A stretch of DNA of 64,000 nucleotides from Orientallactaga sibirica (taxonomy: Eukaryota; Chordata; Mammalia; Rodentia; Dipodidae): contig JAEOAD010002279.1 in the NCBI GenBank assembly GCA_036365145.1, positions 3,095,001 to 3,159,000 on the forward strand, written 5' to 3'. This document shows, piece after piece, positions 19,901-30,568 of the stretch. Under the pieces are notes generated by a model. It had not been told where the DNA came from and did no database searches. It saw only the letters and a program-made list of their open reading frames with translations. The position numbers and the translations under genes were made by a program. The number at the start of each line of letters is the position of its first letter. The first letter of the stretch is position 1.

Positions 19901-20041
19901 TTTGGTTTTTCGAGGTAGGGTCTCACTCTGGTCCAGGCTGACCTGGAATTCACTTTGTTGTCTCAGGGTGGCCTCGAACTCATGGCAATCCTCCTGCCTC
20001 CCAAGTGCTGGGATTAAAGACATGCGCCACCACACCCGGCT
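19860..20041 (-). repeat. B1 SINE with (CTTT)n-expanded tail
   Basis: B1 body 19903-20041. The tail side reads as a (CTTT)n array at 19860-19902. Confidence 0.94.
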
Positions 20042-20098
20042 TCTTTTTTTAATTTTGTTTATTTTTATTTATTTATTTGAGAGCGACAAAGAGACAGC
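20042..20098 (-). repeat. tRNA SINE tail remnant
   Basis: Tail and GA-rich part only, stopping in GAGACAGCCC. Confidence 0.7.
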
Positions 20099-20103
20099 CC
20101 ATC

Positions 20104-20313
20104 TCTTTTTAAAAAGTATTTTGTTTTATTTATTTGCAAGAGGGAGAGAGAGAGAATGGCCGCGTCAGGGCCTCCAGCCCCTGCAAAGGAACTCCAGATG
20201 CATGTGCCACCCTGTGCATCTGGCTTACGTGGGTTCTGGGGAATTGAGCCTCAAACCGGGGTCCTTAGGCTTCATAGGCAAGCGCTTAACTGTTAAGCCA
20301 ACTCTCCAGCACC
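20104..20313 (-). repeat. tRNA-derived SINE, type I
   Basis: Complete minus-strand copy. A short internal repeat of CAAACCGGGG-type sequence disturbs the B-box area. Confidence 0.9.
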
Positions 20314-20343
20314 TCGTGTTTTGTTTTAAAGAAAGACCATCTG

Positions 20344-20468
20344 GCCGGGCGTGGTGGCTCACGCCTTTAATCCCAGCACTCAGGAGGCAAGGCAGGAGCG
20401 CTAACGAGGTTGAGACCAAGTCTCCAGCACCTGGACCAGTGTTTTCAAAAAAAAAAAAAGAAAGAAAG
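20344..20468 (+). repeat. B1 SINE, rearranged 3' half
   Basis: 16-bp TSD AAAGAAAGACCATCTG at 20328-20343 and 20469-20484. The 3' half is replaced by GTCTCCAGCACCTGGACC. Confidence 0.9.
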
Positions 20469-20684
20469 AAAGAAAGACCATCTGAAGGGCCTCCAGTAAA
20501 GCAAGTTTTAGGAGAAAAGAATTCTAAGAAACTGCAAGGTGCTGGCTGATAAGGCTGTGCACCCCCCATGTTGTCAACTGGCAGGAATGTTGTGGCCTTG
20601 TGTCTGGGGAGGTCTGCTTGGGATAACAGCAAAGATGGTAGGACCAGAAACCCCATCGACTACCCCTCTTAAAGCACATTGGAG

Positions 20685-20833
20685 GGGCTGGAGAGATGGC
20701 TTAGTGGTTAAGGTGTTTGCCTGCAAAGCCAAGGGACCTTGGTTTGATCACCCAGGACCCACATAATCCAGATGCATGAGGTAGCGCATGCATCTGGACT
20801 TCATTTGCAGTGGCTGGAGGCCCTGACATGGCC

Positions 20834-20872
<39 letters not shown>

Positions 20873-20904
20873 AAATAAAACAAAATATGTTTTTAAAAGA
20901 GATG
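20685..20904 (+). repeat. tRNA-derived SINE, type I (stack, element 1)
   Basis: Left TSD AAAGCACATTGGAG (20671-20684). The matching AAAGCACATTTGAG is at 21377-21390, beyond two more SINEs. Confidence 0.93.
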
Positions 20905-21093
20905 TACTGGAGAGATGGCTTAGCAGTTAAGCTCTTGCCTGTGAAGCCTAAGGACCTTGGTTCAAGGCTCAATTCCCCAGGACTCACATAAACCAGATGC
21001 ACAAAATGGCGCATGCATCTGGAATTCATTTGCAGTGGCTGGAGGCCCTGGCGTGCCCATTCTCTCTCTCTTTCTCTGTCTGTCACTCTCAAA

Positions 21094-21132
<39 letters not shown>

Positions 21133-21155
21133 ACAAACAAACAAACAAAAAGAAT
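20905..21155 (+). repeat. tRNA-derived SINE, type I (stack, element 2)
   Basis: Starts in the tail of element 1. Tail is a long (AAAT)n followed by (AAAC)n. Confidence 0.92.
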
Positions 21156-21210
21156 ATCCAGAGTCCAGGCTCTGAGGAGATGTTTAAAAAAGAGAGAGAG
21201 AGAGATTGTA

Positions 21211-21376
21211 GCTTGGGCGTGGTGGCACACGCCTTTAATCCTAGCGCTCTGGAGGCAGAGGTAGAAGGATCATTGAACCTTGACTTCAAGGCCATCCTGA
21301 GAATACAGAGTGAATTCCAGGTCAGCCTGAGCTAGAGTGAAACCCTACCTCAAAACAACAACAACAACAACAACAA
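21211..21376 (+). repeat. B1 SINE (stack, element 3)
   Basis: GCTTGGGCGTGGTGGCACACG start, a small insertion in the middle and an (ACA)n tail. Ends at the outer TSD. Confidence 0.92.
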
Positions 21377-21390
21377 AAAGCACATTTGAG

Positions 21391-22230
21391 GGTCTGTAGC
21401 CCCAGAAAGTTCTGTGTTCTGACAACATGAAGGGAACTGGCCCCATCCTGACCATGATCCATCGCTTCCTCCTGAAACAGGCCCAGCAATAGAGTAATTA
21501 GACCAAAGAGAATATGTCTCAGGAAGTTCTGCCCCCAGGGCCCTGTCCAGACTTGTTTAAAGACAGCTGCTCTGATGTTAAAATGAAATAGGACATGTAA
21601 CCAGATTATGGGGAAATTGTGGATATTAACAGCAATAATTACTCTCTGTTCAAACAGCTTCCTGAAATTAAAATTTAAAAAAAATAAACATCAAAGCAGA
21701 AGCCTTAACTACTTTACTGAGCCCCCCACATAAACCCTTTGCGTGTGCACATACGTTTGTGAGGCATGAGAGAGAAGTGGAGTGGGCTGGGGGAGAACGG
21801 AAGGAGAATGCAAGAATATATTGTGTGTCTTATTGCAGTGACTAACTTTTGAAAACACTCTTTTTTTTTTCTTCATTAAAACCAAAATATTTAGAGATCA
21901 TCTCTCAGGGTACAGGGTGGGCCTGCCAGCAATGTTGTGAAAACAGTCGCCCCCTCTGGAGAAGCTCCAGCCTGGAGCAAGAGGCCAAAGTTCCACTTAA
22001 ACATGGCGAATGCTGTGACAATGGGGGGGGCTAAGTAGCTTCATTCCACCTGGATCCAGATGAACCAAGGTCCGTTTCCAGGAAGAAGGGTTGCTTTGGG
22101 TACATCTTGAAAGGATGTGGAGGGGAGAGATGCAAAAAGGAGGCTGGGTAGGCGTCGGTGCAACAGATAAATGGATACATCCCCACACCACTGAACACAC
22201 CTGCTGAGCAAAACACGGACTGTGGATTCT
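21391..22230. other. Unassigned unique sequence
   Basis: About 840 bp, one of the longer repeat-poor intervals. No exon supported. Confidence 0.4.
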
Positions 22231-22277
22231 GACTCTCTTCAGCATTCTTTTTATAATTTTTTAAAATTTATTTTTAC

Positions 22278-22578
22278 TGGAGAGATGGCTTAGGGGATAA
22301 GGTGCCTGCCTCCTAAGCCTAAGAACACTGGTTCCAATCTCCAGCGGTTCCAATCTCCAGGTCCCACGTTTAGCCAGATGCAAAGTGAGGCAAGGGCGCA
22401 ATGCCACACTTGACCACAAGGGGGCGCACGCATCTGGATTTCGTTCGCAGCAGCTGAGACACTGCTGGCGCGCCCATCTCTGTCTTCCTCTCTGTCTCTC
22501 TGTCTCTCTGTCTCTCTGTCTCTCTGTCTCTCTCTCTCTCTCTCTCTGTCTCTCTCCAAAAAAAATAATTAAAAAATT
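22278..22578 (+). repeat. tRNA-derived SINE, type II with doubled B-box segment, nested
   Basis: Doubled GGTTCCAATCTCCAG, perfect CTCF-like core, and a (TCTG)n/(CT)n 3' region. Confidence 0.94.
22414..22427 (+). promoter_or_regulatory. CTCF-like core motif inside type II SINE
   Basis: CCACAAGGGGGCGC followed by ACGCATCTGG. Confidence 0.45.
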
Positions 22579-22589
22579 ATTTTTAATTA

Positions 22590-22738
22590 ATTAATTAATT
22601 ATTTATTTATTTATTTATTAGATACAGAGGGAGAGAGAGAGCAAGAGAGAGAGAGAGAATGGGTGCCCCAGGGCCTCTAGCCACAGCCACTGCAAAGGAA
22701 CTCCAGATGCATGCATCACGATGTGCGTCTCGCTAACA
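22590..22738 (-). repeat. tRNA-derived SINE, type I, 5' truncated, nested
   Basis: (ATTT)n tail, (GA)n and body up to CTAACATGGG. Its head is missing where the next SINE begins. Confidence 0.85.
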
Positions 22739-22967
22739 TGGGACCTGGAGAGATGGCTTAGCGGTTGGGTGCTTGCCTGTGAAACCTAATGACCCCTGTT
22801 CGAGGCTTGACTCTCCAGCACCCACATAAGCCAGATGCACAAGGGGGCGCACACATCTGAAGTTCATTTGCAGTGGCTGGAGGTCCTGGCACACCCATTC
22901 CCTCTTTCTCTCTGCCTGCCTATTTCTGTATCTCTCTCAAATAAATAAGTAAAAATAAGATTTTTTT
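22739..22967 (+). repeat. tRNA-derived SINE, type I, nested
   Basis: ACCTGGAGAGATGGCTTAGC start. Carries GCACAAGGGGGCGCACAC, an intact AGGGGGCGC half of the CTCF-like core. Confidence 0.92.
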
Positions 22968-23069
22968 TAACATTTTATTTGCAATAAGAGAGAGATAAAG
23001 AGAATGGGTGCACCAAGCTGTCTTGCCACTGTAAATGAACACCACCATGTGCTACTTTATACAAGTTGC
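22968..23069 (-). repeat. tRNA-derived SINE fragment, nested
   Basis: T-rich tail, GA part and GAATGGGTGCACCAAGC, continuing diverged to about 23060. Confidence 0.75.
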
Positions 23070-23310
23070 CTGGAGTTCCTGGTTCCTGAAGGGTGTTTGT
23101 TTGTGGTGACAATTTGGTTTTGTTTTGTTTTGTTTTTTTGTTTTGGCTTGTGGTTTCTCTCTCTTTCTGCTCACACCTGTGAAAGCAGGGTCAGCTTCTT
23201 CTGCCATTATGGAACTTCCCCTGGATCTGGAAGCTTCAATAAATATCCCTTCCTCCATCTCCAGGCCGGGTCTGGAAGTTCAACTCGGTGACTTGAAGCT
23301 GTTGGCTACA
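23070..23310 (+). mobile_element. MaLR-like LTR 3' part, nested
   Basis: GGCTTGTGGTTTCTCTC, GCCATTATGGAACTTCCCCT, AATAAA (about 23239) and TCCATCTCCAGGCCGGG match the element at 6275-6650. Confidence 0.65.
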
Positions 23311-23410
23311 CATGGGTACTGGGGAATTAAACGCAGGCAGTGAGGCATTGCAACCAAACGCCTTCACGACTCTCTTCAGCATTCTTAATGCAAAGAGAAT
23401 AATAATTTTT

Positions 23411-23563
23411 TGTTCGTTTGTTTTTTCGAGGTAGGATCTCACTCTGGCTCAGGCTGACCTGGAATTCACTATGTAGTCTCAGGGTGGCCTCGAACTCTCA
23501 GTGATCCTCCTACCTCTGCCTCCCGAGTGCTGGGATTAAAGGTGAGCGCCACCACGCCTGGCT
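23411..23563 (-). repeat. B1 SINE
   Basis: Flanked by GAGAATAAT-containing direct repeats (about 23396 and 23564). Confidence 0.95.
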
Positions 23564-23855
23564 CGAGAATAATATTTTTTTTTAAAAAAAAGGATTTAAC
23601 AGAGGGAATACATGAAAATGAATTTTCAAGTGGCTTACAGCTTCTCAATGATTCCATTATCACTGAATAGAGTAAAAAGCAAATCTCTGGGGAACGTCTT
23701 CAGTATACAGACAAGTGTGGGACATGCAGATAGAAGGATTACTGGCACCATCTCTGCCCCGCATTGCGAAAGCTTCCAGCACCCCCACTAGGTACCACTT
23801 TATGACTGATCCAACGCATTGGGGCTTTAAACAATCCACCAATAATGGGCCTTTC

Positions 23856-23857
<2 letters not shown>

Positions 23858-23906
<49 letters not shown>

Positions 23907-24050
23907 TTTTGAGGTAGGGTCTTACTCTAGCCCAGGCTGACCTGGAATTCACTCACTATGTTGTCTCAGGGTGGCCTTGAACTCACAGCGGTCCTCCTAC
24001 CTCTGCCTCCCGAGTGCTGGGATTAAAGGCGTGCGCCACCACGCCCAGCT
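23858..24050 (-). repeat. B1 SINE with (TTTA)n tail
   Basis: 17-bp TSD AATAATGGGCCTTTCTT / AATATTGGGCCTTTCTT at 23841-23857 and 24051-24067. Tail expanded to about 13 ATTT units. Confidence 0.96.
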
Positions 24051-24138
24051 AATATTGGGCCTTTCTTCTTGTCAATCCAGAACCAACTAACCTAGGTTTA
24101 GGAGCCAGGCAGACACACATGAAAAGTTACAAGGTTTT

Positions 24139-24300
24139 TGCCAGGGCATGGTGGACCATGCCTTTCATCCCAGCACTCTGGAGGCAGAGGTAGGAGGGTC
24201 GTTGTGGGTTCAAGGCCATCCTGGGACTACAGAGTGAGTTCTAGGTCAGCTTGGATTAGAGTGAGACCCTACCTCAAAAAAAAAAAAAAAAAAAAAAAAA
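24139..24300 (+). repeat. B1 SINE
   Basis: Full-length, diverged, with an A26 tail. Confidence 0.93.
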
Positions 24301-24372
24301 TGCTGGGCATGGTGGTGCACGCCTTTCATCCCAGCACTCGGGAGGCAGAGGTAGGAGGATCGCTGTGATCCT
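24301..24372 (+). repeat. B1 5' half only
   Basis: Stops after GGAGGATCGC. The following TGTGATCCTCC forms an inverted repeat with it. Confidence 0.85.
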
Positions 24373-24505
24373 CCGGGTCAGTGAAGTGAATCCCCAACAA
24401 GACTTCAGCCCAGAAATGAAAGAAAGACATTTCATGTAGCAGTCACTGTCACCTATCTTTGGAGATAGGATGGTGACATCTGGTAGTTGATAATGGGTAT
24501 TTCAT

Positions 24506-24537
24506 AGATGGATGGATGGACAGACAGATGGATGGAA
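24506..24537. repeat. (GATG)n microsatellite, interrupted
   Basis: GATGGATGGATGGACAGACA followed by further GATGGA units. Confidence 0.9.
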
Positions 24538-24636
24538 AGTCTTGACTCCATCTGCAAATGACAATGCCACATCCTTAAAAGAAAAATACAGCCTAGAAGA
24601 ATGTGTAACAAAACCCTACATTGAAAGGTCCCTTTA

Positions 24637-24835
24637 GGGCTGGAGAGATGGCTTAGCGGTGAAGGCGCCTGCCTGCAAAGCCTAAGAACGCCCGTTCGAT
24701 TCTCTAGGCCACGTGTTTAGCCAGACACAAAAACTGACACAAGGGCGCAATGCTGTGCTTGCAAACAAGGGGGTGCACGTGTCTGGAGTTTGTTCACAAT
24801 GGCTGAGAGGCCCTGGTGTGCCCATTCTCTCTCTG

Positions 24836-24867
<32 letters not shown>

Positions 24868-24910
24868 TTGTCTCCCTGTCTCTGTCTCTCACAAATTAAA
24901 AAAAAATAAT
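24637..24910 (+). repeat. tRNA-derived SINE, type II
   Basis: TSD AAAGGTCCCTTTAG / AAAGGTCCTTTTATAG on either side. Core altered to AAACAAGGGGGTGC. Confidence 0.93.
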
Positions 24911-24954
24911 AAAGGTCCTTTTATAGTCTAAGGAACGTTTATATCTCTTATTTT

Positions 24955-25135
24955 CCCCTCCCAAGTGGCCCTGTGACAGAGGTATAATTGCCTTTACATG
25001 GCAAGAAGGAACAACTCAAGGCCAGAGAAATGAAGGCACTTGGCCAAGTTTTTTTTTTTTGTTTTGTTTTGTTTTGTTTTTGCTGCCAACAAGTGTCTCT
25101 AGCGGATCCAGGCTACCTCAGTCTATGACCACAGC
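24955..25135 (-). repeat. MIR SINE
   Basis: AACTCAAGGCCAGAGAAATG...GCACTTGGCCAAG then (TTTTG)n (25049-25081), AAGTGTCTCTAGCGGATCC, CAGTCTATGACC: antisense MIR order, with a simple repeat inside it. Confidence 0.68.
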
Positions 25136-26640
25136 CTTGGAAATTATAGTGAACTAAAATTAAATTTGTAGTAAAACATACCGCTTCATTTGAGAAACTC
25201 AAAGCTGGCGGCTGGGAAAGAAAGCATTATTGAAACCAAGAACATTGCACCCTGACTGCCGTCACAAGACCGCTTCCATCATTCCACCTTCTCAATGTGA
25301 TGGGGACTGCGTCGCAAGCTGTGATTTAAATGCTAGCCCTCCTCTTTGCAAGTCTGAAGTTCTAAACAGACCTTAAACAAGCAATTTAAGACCCAGCTCT
25401 TTCAAGAAGGGGGTGAGAAAAGCCGATGCCTGTTACCCTTGGAATCTCGCTCTCGTTACACCTGTTCTTCCTTCCAGAAGAGACCCATCACCCATCTTAA
25501 TCATGTCTTTTGGCAGCCCAAGCGGACAGCAATCAATAATACCTCCTGATTCCAGCAACGACCTGGCTGTAGCGAGAAGAACAGGGCATGGGAAACTATG
25601 TTTCGTTTTGTTTTTATAAACAGTCACTTGAAAGAAGACTCATCGGACAGCTCGAGACAAACGCACACTGTGATCCTCGCATGAGCGAGGCAGAGAGTCA
25701 TGCCCCAAAACCTGGGTGCATACACTTTCAGATCTTGGGCTCTGCCAGGTTGGCCTGAAGATTTGGAGCGGGTATACAATCCTCCCTAAATTTCACAAGA
25801 AGACGTACCTTGGAAGATGCAAGAAATTAAAAGAATTAATCCATATAAAATATTTACACCCCCCCCCCAGAGCTGGTGCATTCAAATGCTAAGATTGCAA
25901 TCTGGGGGAGATTCGAGGAAAAGGACCCCAGATCCCAGTGTGGCAATCTCATACCAGTTTCTCCTCTCTGATGGGGGTATTCTTTGACGTCATCCTCCCC
26001 AAGGAGTACCACTGTCCCCATTTTTTCATCTGTCCTCACCACCCTATCTCCGTCCCTCCTCTTTCCCCACAACTCGCCTGTGTTTCTCAGATTTTCATCA
26101 GACCTTATTTTCCATGCTCCAGACCTCTTCAGCTCCCCCCTGCCCCTTCCCCAGATTTCTGTGCATTCCACGTTTCTATTCCCAGTCAGGGCTCCTTGAC
26201 TGCAAGAAGTTATGTTGGAGCTAAATACAAGGAAATGAAACAAAAGCCAGATACGTGGCGGGGGAGTATGCAGCAGGGTACAGACATAAAGTGCGTTCGA
26301 CTTCCGGGAGTATCATCAGAGACCCACATAGGAATGGCAAAGAGAAGGAAAAGACCTTTCTCACCCTGTGCCGCCTCCAGCTTCCTCTGCCACGTCCTCA
26401 TATGTAACTCAGCTTAAAATTAACCATCATCCCCCAGTGTTTCGCTCTATCTTTTGAGTGTAGCCCAAGAACCATGTGGTTTCCCTACCCTCTGGCTTGA
26501 CACACGCAAGATGGCTAGAAAGCTCTTCCGTCGAGTGCAGGTCAGATTGGGTGTGCCCCCCCTCCCCTATTGCTCACCTATCGGAAACTCCATCTCCAGT
26601 GCAATGTGTTGAAAGGGATTATGACACGAGGGTTCTGCCC
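25136..26640. other. Longest repeat-poor interval; no gene assigned
   Basis: About 1.5 kb. A 159-codon plus frame (25938-26417) and a 129-codon minus frame (25854-26243) overlap antisense. Both are compositionally driven (Pro/Ser/Phe from a pyrimidine-rich stretch) and lack recognisable domains. A palindromic CRE (TGACGTCA) lies at 25985-25992 and a C-run at 25859-25869. Confidence 0.4.
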
Positions 26641-26645
26641 TTTCA

Positions 26646-26858
26646 ATTTTTATTTTTTAAGTTTTGATTTATTTATTTATTTGAGAGTCAGAGAAAGAAA
26701 GAGAGAATGGACACACCAGGGCCTCCAGCCACTGCAAACAAACTCCAGACGCATGCGCCACCTTGTGCATCTGGCTTACGTGGGTCCTGGGAAATTGAAC
26801 CAGGGTCCCTTGGCTTCGCAGGCAAACGCCTTAACCACTAAGCCATCTCTCCAGCCTG
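26646..26858 (-). repeat. tRNA-derived SINE, type I
   Basis: Flanks GGTTCTGCCCTTTCAA / GGTTCGGCTCTTTAAAA form an imperfect TSD. Confidence 0.94.
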
Positions 26859-26947
26859 GTTCGGCTCTTTAAAATAGATGAATGTCCTTATCTGAGGAGC
26901 GGGTTAGTAATTTCAAGTGTAGATTAGTTATAAAAGTGAATTATTTC

Positions 26948-27180
26948 TTTGTACAGACACATCTTCTGTAGCAGACAGCCTCAGGTCGTTGAGATGAAAT
27001 TCCAAACTGAACACAGTTATGGGAGGAAGGAAATTTATTTGTTTGAAGCTCACAGACCCAGGGGAAGTTCCATAATGGCAGAAGTTGCCCCCCCCCTTCA
27101 CAGGACCAAGCAGAGAGAGGGGGGGGCCAAAACAACCACCGCTAGCACTGCCAAAAGTGAGAACAAAAACTTTGCATATA
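26948..27180 (-). mobile_element. MaLR-like LTR fragment
   Basis: Minus strand contains GCCATTATGGAACTTCCCCT and TGCTTGGTCCTGTGAAG, as in 6275-6650 and 23070-23310. A 5' truncation is evident. Confidence 0.6.
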
Positions 27181-27183
27181 TTT

Positions 27184-27222
27184 TTTAAAAAGATTTTATT
27201 TTTATTCATTTATTTATTTGAC

Positions 27223-27262
<40 letters not shown>

Positions 27263-27408
27263 GGCACACCAAGGCCTCCAGCCACTGCAAACAAACTCCA
27301 GATGCAAGCGCCCCTTGTACATCTGGCTTACGTGGGTCTTGGGGAATCAAACCTGAGTCCTTTGGCTTTGCAGGCAAACGCCTTAACTGCTAAGCCATCT
27401 CTCCAGCC
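27184..27408 (-). repeat. tRNA-derived SINE, type I
   Basis: Complete minus-strand copy with (GA)n. Confidence 0.94.
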
Positions 27409-27417
27409 CTCCTTTCA

Positions 27418-27563
27418 TTTTTTTTAACATTTATCTGTGGTTAAACAAACACTACATGCATGTGTCATCTTGTGCATCTGGCTTACCTGGATCCTGGGGA
27501 ATCAATCCTGGGTCCTTTGGTTTTGCAGGCAAACGCCTTAACCGCTAAGCCATCCCTCCAACC
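27418..27563 (-). repeat. tRNA-derived SINE, type I, lacking GA-rich part
   Basis: Head and body (GCATCTGGCTTACCTGGATC...CGCTAAGCCATCCCTCC) with a diverged 3' side. Arranged in tandem with the previous SINE. Confidence 0.88.
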
Positions 27564-27569
27564 CAACTT

Positions 27570-27832
27570 TACGTATCTTAGACTGCAATTCAGATCCATC
27601 CCCGGTGACAGCTTCTCCAGCCATGTAGCTGGAAATCCAAGAAGCTTTAGTAAAACTCCTGAATCTATTGGGGTGGGGGGGGAACGTCTATTCAAACTAC
27701 CACACCTCCTCTCTTGCTTTCTCCCATAGGAAGACTTTCCAGCCTCCAGAACAGTAAGAAATAAACTTGTTTTCTTTATAAATTCCCCAGTCTCTAGTGT
27801 TCTGTTACAGGAACACAAGATGGATTAAGACA
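27570..27832 (+). mobile_element. MaLR LTR 3' end (MLT1/MST-like)
   Basis: CCAGCCTCCAGAACAGTAAG, AAATAAACTTGTTTTCTTTA and CACAAGATGGATTAAGACA reproduce the conserved 3' end of MLT1/MST LTRs, including the poly(A) signal. Confidence 0.78.
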
Positions 27833-28310
27833 GGTACCCACTGTGTCCAATAGGGGCTGAGCAGAAAGGCACGGCATATGGCCGGCCATGCCCCCCTTCG
27901 GCAGCGGCCTTGGAAGAAGTTCAGCACTCGGTGTTGCATTATGGGCTCCTGTGACATGATCTTTGCTGCCACGAAGCTATTAATCTCTCTCTCTCTCTGG
28001 TTTGCACTTGCAGGACCAGGGAAGTGGGAAGCCCTAAGAAATGTAGTAGCGGGCGGGGTTGAGGAGTATCCACGGAGGTATATGTTGAAGAAGTCCAGGA
28101 ATCAGTGTACAACCAGCCTCTGTCTAATGACCACGGAGTAGAGCCAGAAAGTGGGATGGTGGGATTCAGTGGACAAGCCGAAGAGCCTTGTGAAGATCAG
28201 AGAGCAGAATCATTAGCAGCAGGGAAGCAGGTATGAGTTCAGGCCAAAGACTGGGGCGGAGCAGTAACGTGGGAATCTTAGGAGTTCCATTCTCCTCCAT
28301 CAGTTGCTGC
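27833..28310. other. Unassigned sequence with an acceptor-like pyrimidine tract
   Basis: A (CT)n followed by GGTTTGCACTTGCAG (about 27998-28012) resembles a 3' splice site, but the downstream sequence has no convincing coding frame. Confidence 0.3.
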
Positions 28311-28325
28311 AAAATAAAAAGCTCA

Positions 28326-28545
28326 GGCTGGAGAAATGGCTTAGCGGTTAAGGTATTTGCCTGCGAAGCCAAAGTATCCCGGTTCGATTCTCCAGGACCC
28401 ACGTAAGCCAGATGCACGAGGGGCACATGCATCTGGAGTTCATTTGCAGGGGCTAGAGGCCCTGGCATGCCCAATCTCTCTCTGTCTGCCTCTCTTCTCT
28501 CTCTCTCTCTCTCTCTGCTTGCAAATAAATAAATAAAAATAAATA
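28326..28545 (+). repeat. tRNA-derived SINE, type I
   Basis: 15-bp TSD AAAATAAAAAGCTCA at 28311-28325 and 28546-28560. Confidence 0.95.
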
Positions 28546-28560
28546 AAAATAAAAAGCTCA

Positions 28561-30280
28561 TTCCACTGCAGAGGAAGGAGCCTTGTACCTACGAGTGTTA
28601 AATCCTAGCATGTCCTGGCCCCTAGCGGTATCTCCAGTGGTCCAGGCTATTTAACTGGACTTCATTGTTGAAGTCTCCACAGCCTCCAGCGACCTTGGAA
28701 CTTCACCTAGTCCTTGAGCTCGTGGCCGAAGACAAACTCAGCACAATCCGTGTTCCTCCATGACCACCCACCTCCAACCGAGGCCAATTGCATGCGCCCG
28801 TTTTCTCCTTTTCTATACAATATTTACACTTCTCTGTAGGATATGAAGTTGCTTATTACATCGTCACGTCTCATGTCCTAGGATCCTGCCCCCCCCCCAG
28901 GGACCAGCCACCAGAGCCAGTGTTCCAAGCACAGTGTCTCTTCAAAGTCCCATTAGGTCTTGTGAGACACAGCACCCAAGTGGAACCCCAGAACTACGCG
29001 TCTCCCTGTCTGCCCTCCTCAGCCCCATTCCTGTGTCTTACACAACATCTGGACACCCCGAAGCCCCTCTTCTCTGACTAATTTTTCAACAAGCCTATTT
29101 ACTTAGGACCTACCATATGCTAGACACTTGAGCATCTTTTTTTTTTCACTTTAGTTTCTGAAACATAAGATCTGAAATTCGACAATTTTACAACACGATA
29201 GGATCCACATACATAATACTACAAAAGGATTTTAAGTGGGAGAGCAAGGCACTCAGGCCGGGGAGAGGGGTTCAGTAGAAGATAAAGGCTTGTAGTCTTT
29301 TATGCCTCGGAAGGCTCCGCTGGCCAGATCTGCAGAGGGAAGTGCCCACCCAGGGGCCACAGGAGGGTTAGGGATTTGACTGGGGCCAGAGGAAGGAGCA
29401 GGTTGACCTTTGAAACGGACTTGGCAGGCTCAGCAAAGAAAAATAAATCATCCCTCCCAGGGCAGGGACCAAGGCTTGGTGCAAGATGGGCTAACTAGGT
29501 GTAAGATGACACCCACAGGCCTGGTTTCTGAAGGCCAGCAGGAATCAAATCCGCTCGCTTCAGACCAGACAAGAAGGAGCAAGACCTTGCCCAGAACAAA
29601 AGTTGCAGGGATATAAACGTCATGTCCCCATCCCCCCACACCCCTGTTCCCACCCTCCCTTACCCCTTAGCAACCCGGTCGAATAGCCAGATGACGAGGG
29701 CTTGAGAGAGAGGGCGATGAATAATCTCCCAAGATTTGATCCTCTGTTTCATTTCTGACGTGGAGCTCTGATTACCAACAGATAAGATATGAAAGAATCA
29801 AGGATGTGGGCGATCGCCCATAAACATGGCTTGTTTTTTCATTAAACATCACTGAAAAAAAAAAACCTCATTGCTTGCTATGCGTAAAACAGGAAAGTGA
29901 TTAGATGTGCCCCTTCCTCAAGCAGTTCATAGCATAGTGGGCAAAAATGACTCAGAAACCCAGAACAAATATTTCTCTGTTCAGGGTTCTTTTCTTCTTG
30001 ATAAGGGCAGGTTTTATGGACCCAGTGAGAGTGTTCAAAACCTTGTCACCGGAGACACTGGGCAAGCCCGAGCTTAAAAGGAGGAATTCATCAGATAATG
30101 GAAAACGAAGAATTGCTTACTCCAAAGAAGACATGAGAAAAGATGAGGCAATTTAATGAGTGTCAAGGACCATGTTTGCTTAATTCTAAGATTTTACGGA
30201 TTGTCAAGAAATCCGATTATCCCTTACAAAGGGGGAAATGAAGCAGATAGATATGTCACATTAAATAAACACATTTAAAA
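28561..30280. other. Repeat-poor interval; no gene assigned
   Basis: About 1.7 kb. MIR/L2-like words occur near 29088-29126 (GGACCTACCATATGCTAGAC) and 29905-29940 (CTCAAGCAGTTCATAGCATA). No splice-bounded frame found. Confidence 0.4.
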
Positions 30281-30290
30281 GTCATCTACC

Positions 30291-30554
30291 GGGCTTAGTG
30301 GTTAAGGCACCTGCCTGCTAAGCCTAAGAACCCGGTTCCAATCTCCAGGTCCCACGTTTAGCCAGATGCAAAGGGATGCAAGGGCGCAATGCCGCACTTG
30401 CCCACAAGGGGGCGCATGCATCTGGATCTCGTTCACAGCAGCTGAGAGACTGCTGGCACGCCCATCTCTATCTGTCTCCCTCTCCCTCTCTGTCTGTCTC
30501 TCTCTGTCTCTCTCTCCAAAAATAAATAAAATAAAATAAAATAAAATTTTAAAA
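30291..30554 (+). repeat. tRNA-derived SINE, type II, missing first bases (stack, element 1)
   Basis: Starts at GGGCTTAGTGG, lacking GCTGGAGAGAT. GTCATCTACC lies at 30281-30290 and again at 30555-30564. Perfect CTCF-like core inside. Confidence 0.93.
30402..30415 (+). promoter_or_regulatory. CTCF-like core motif inside type II SINE
   Basis: CCACAAGGGGGCGC followed by ATGCATCTGG. Confidence 0.45.
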
Positions 30555-30568
30555 GTCATCTACCCAGG

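Larger units (their letters stand above)
22231..23386 (-). repeat. Nested SINE/LTR island bounded by a single 19-bp TSD
   Basis: GACTCTCTTCAGCATTCTT is repeated perfectly at 22231-22249 and 23368-23386. Between lie a minus-strand tRNA SINE tail (from 22250) and a diverged minus-strand SINE 5' part (about 23311-23367), pushed apart by the elements listed next. Confidence 0.88.

Noticed and set aside
25985..25992. Palindromic CRE TGACGTCA
   Set aside because: A single 8-mer in 64 kb is weak on its own, with no promoter context around it.
25854..26417. Overlapping 159- and 129-codon frames on opposite strands
   Set aside because: Pyrimidine-rich composition explains both. No recognised motif, signal peptide or splice site.
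27998..28012. Acceptor-like CT tract plus TTGCAG
   Set aside because: Downstream sequence has no convincing coding frame and no donor was found.
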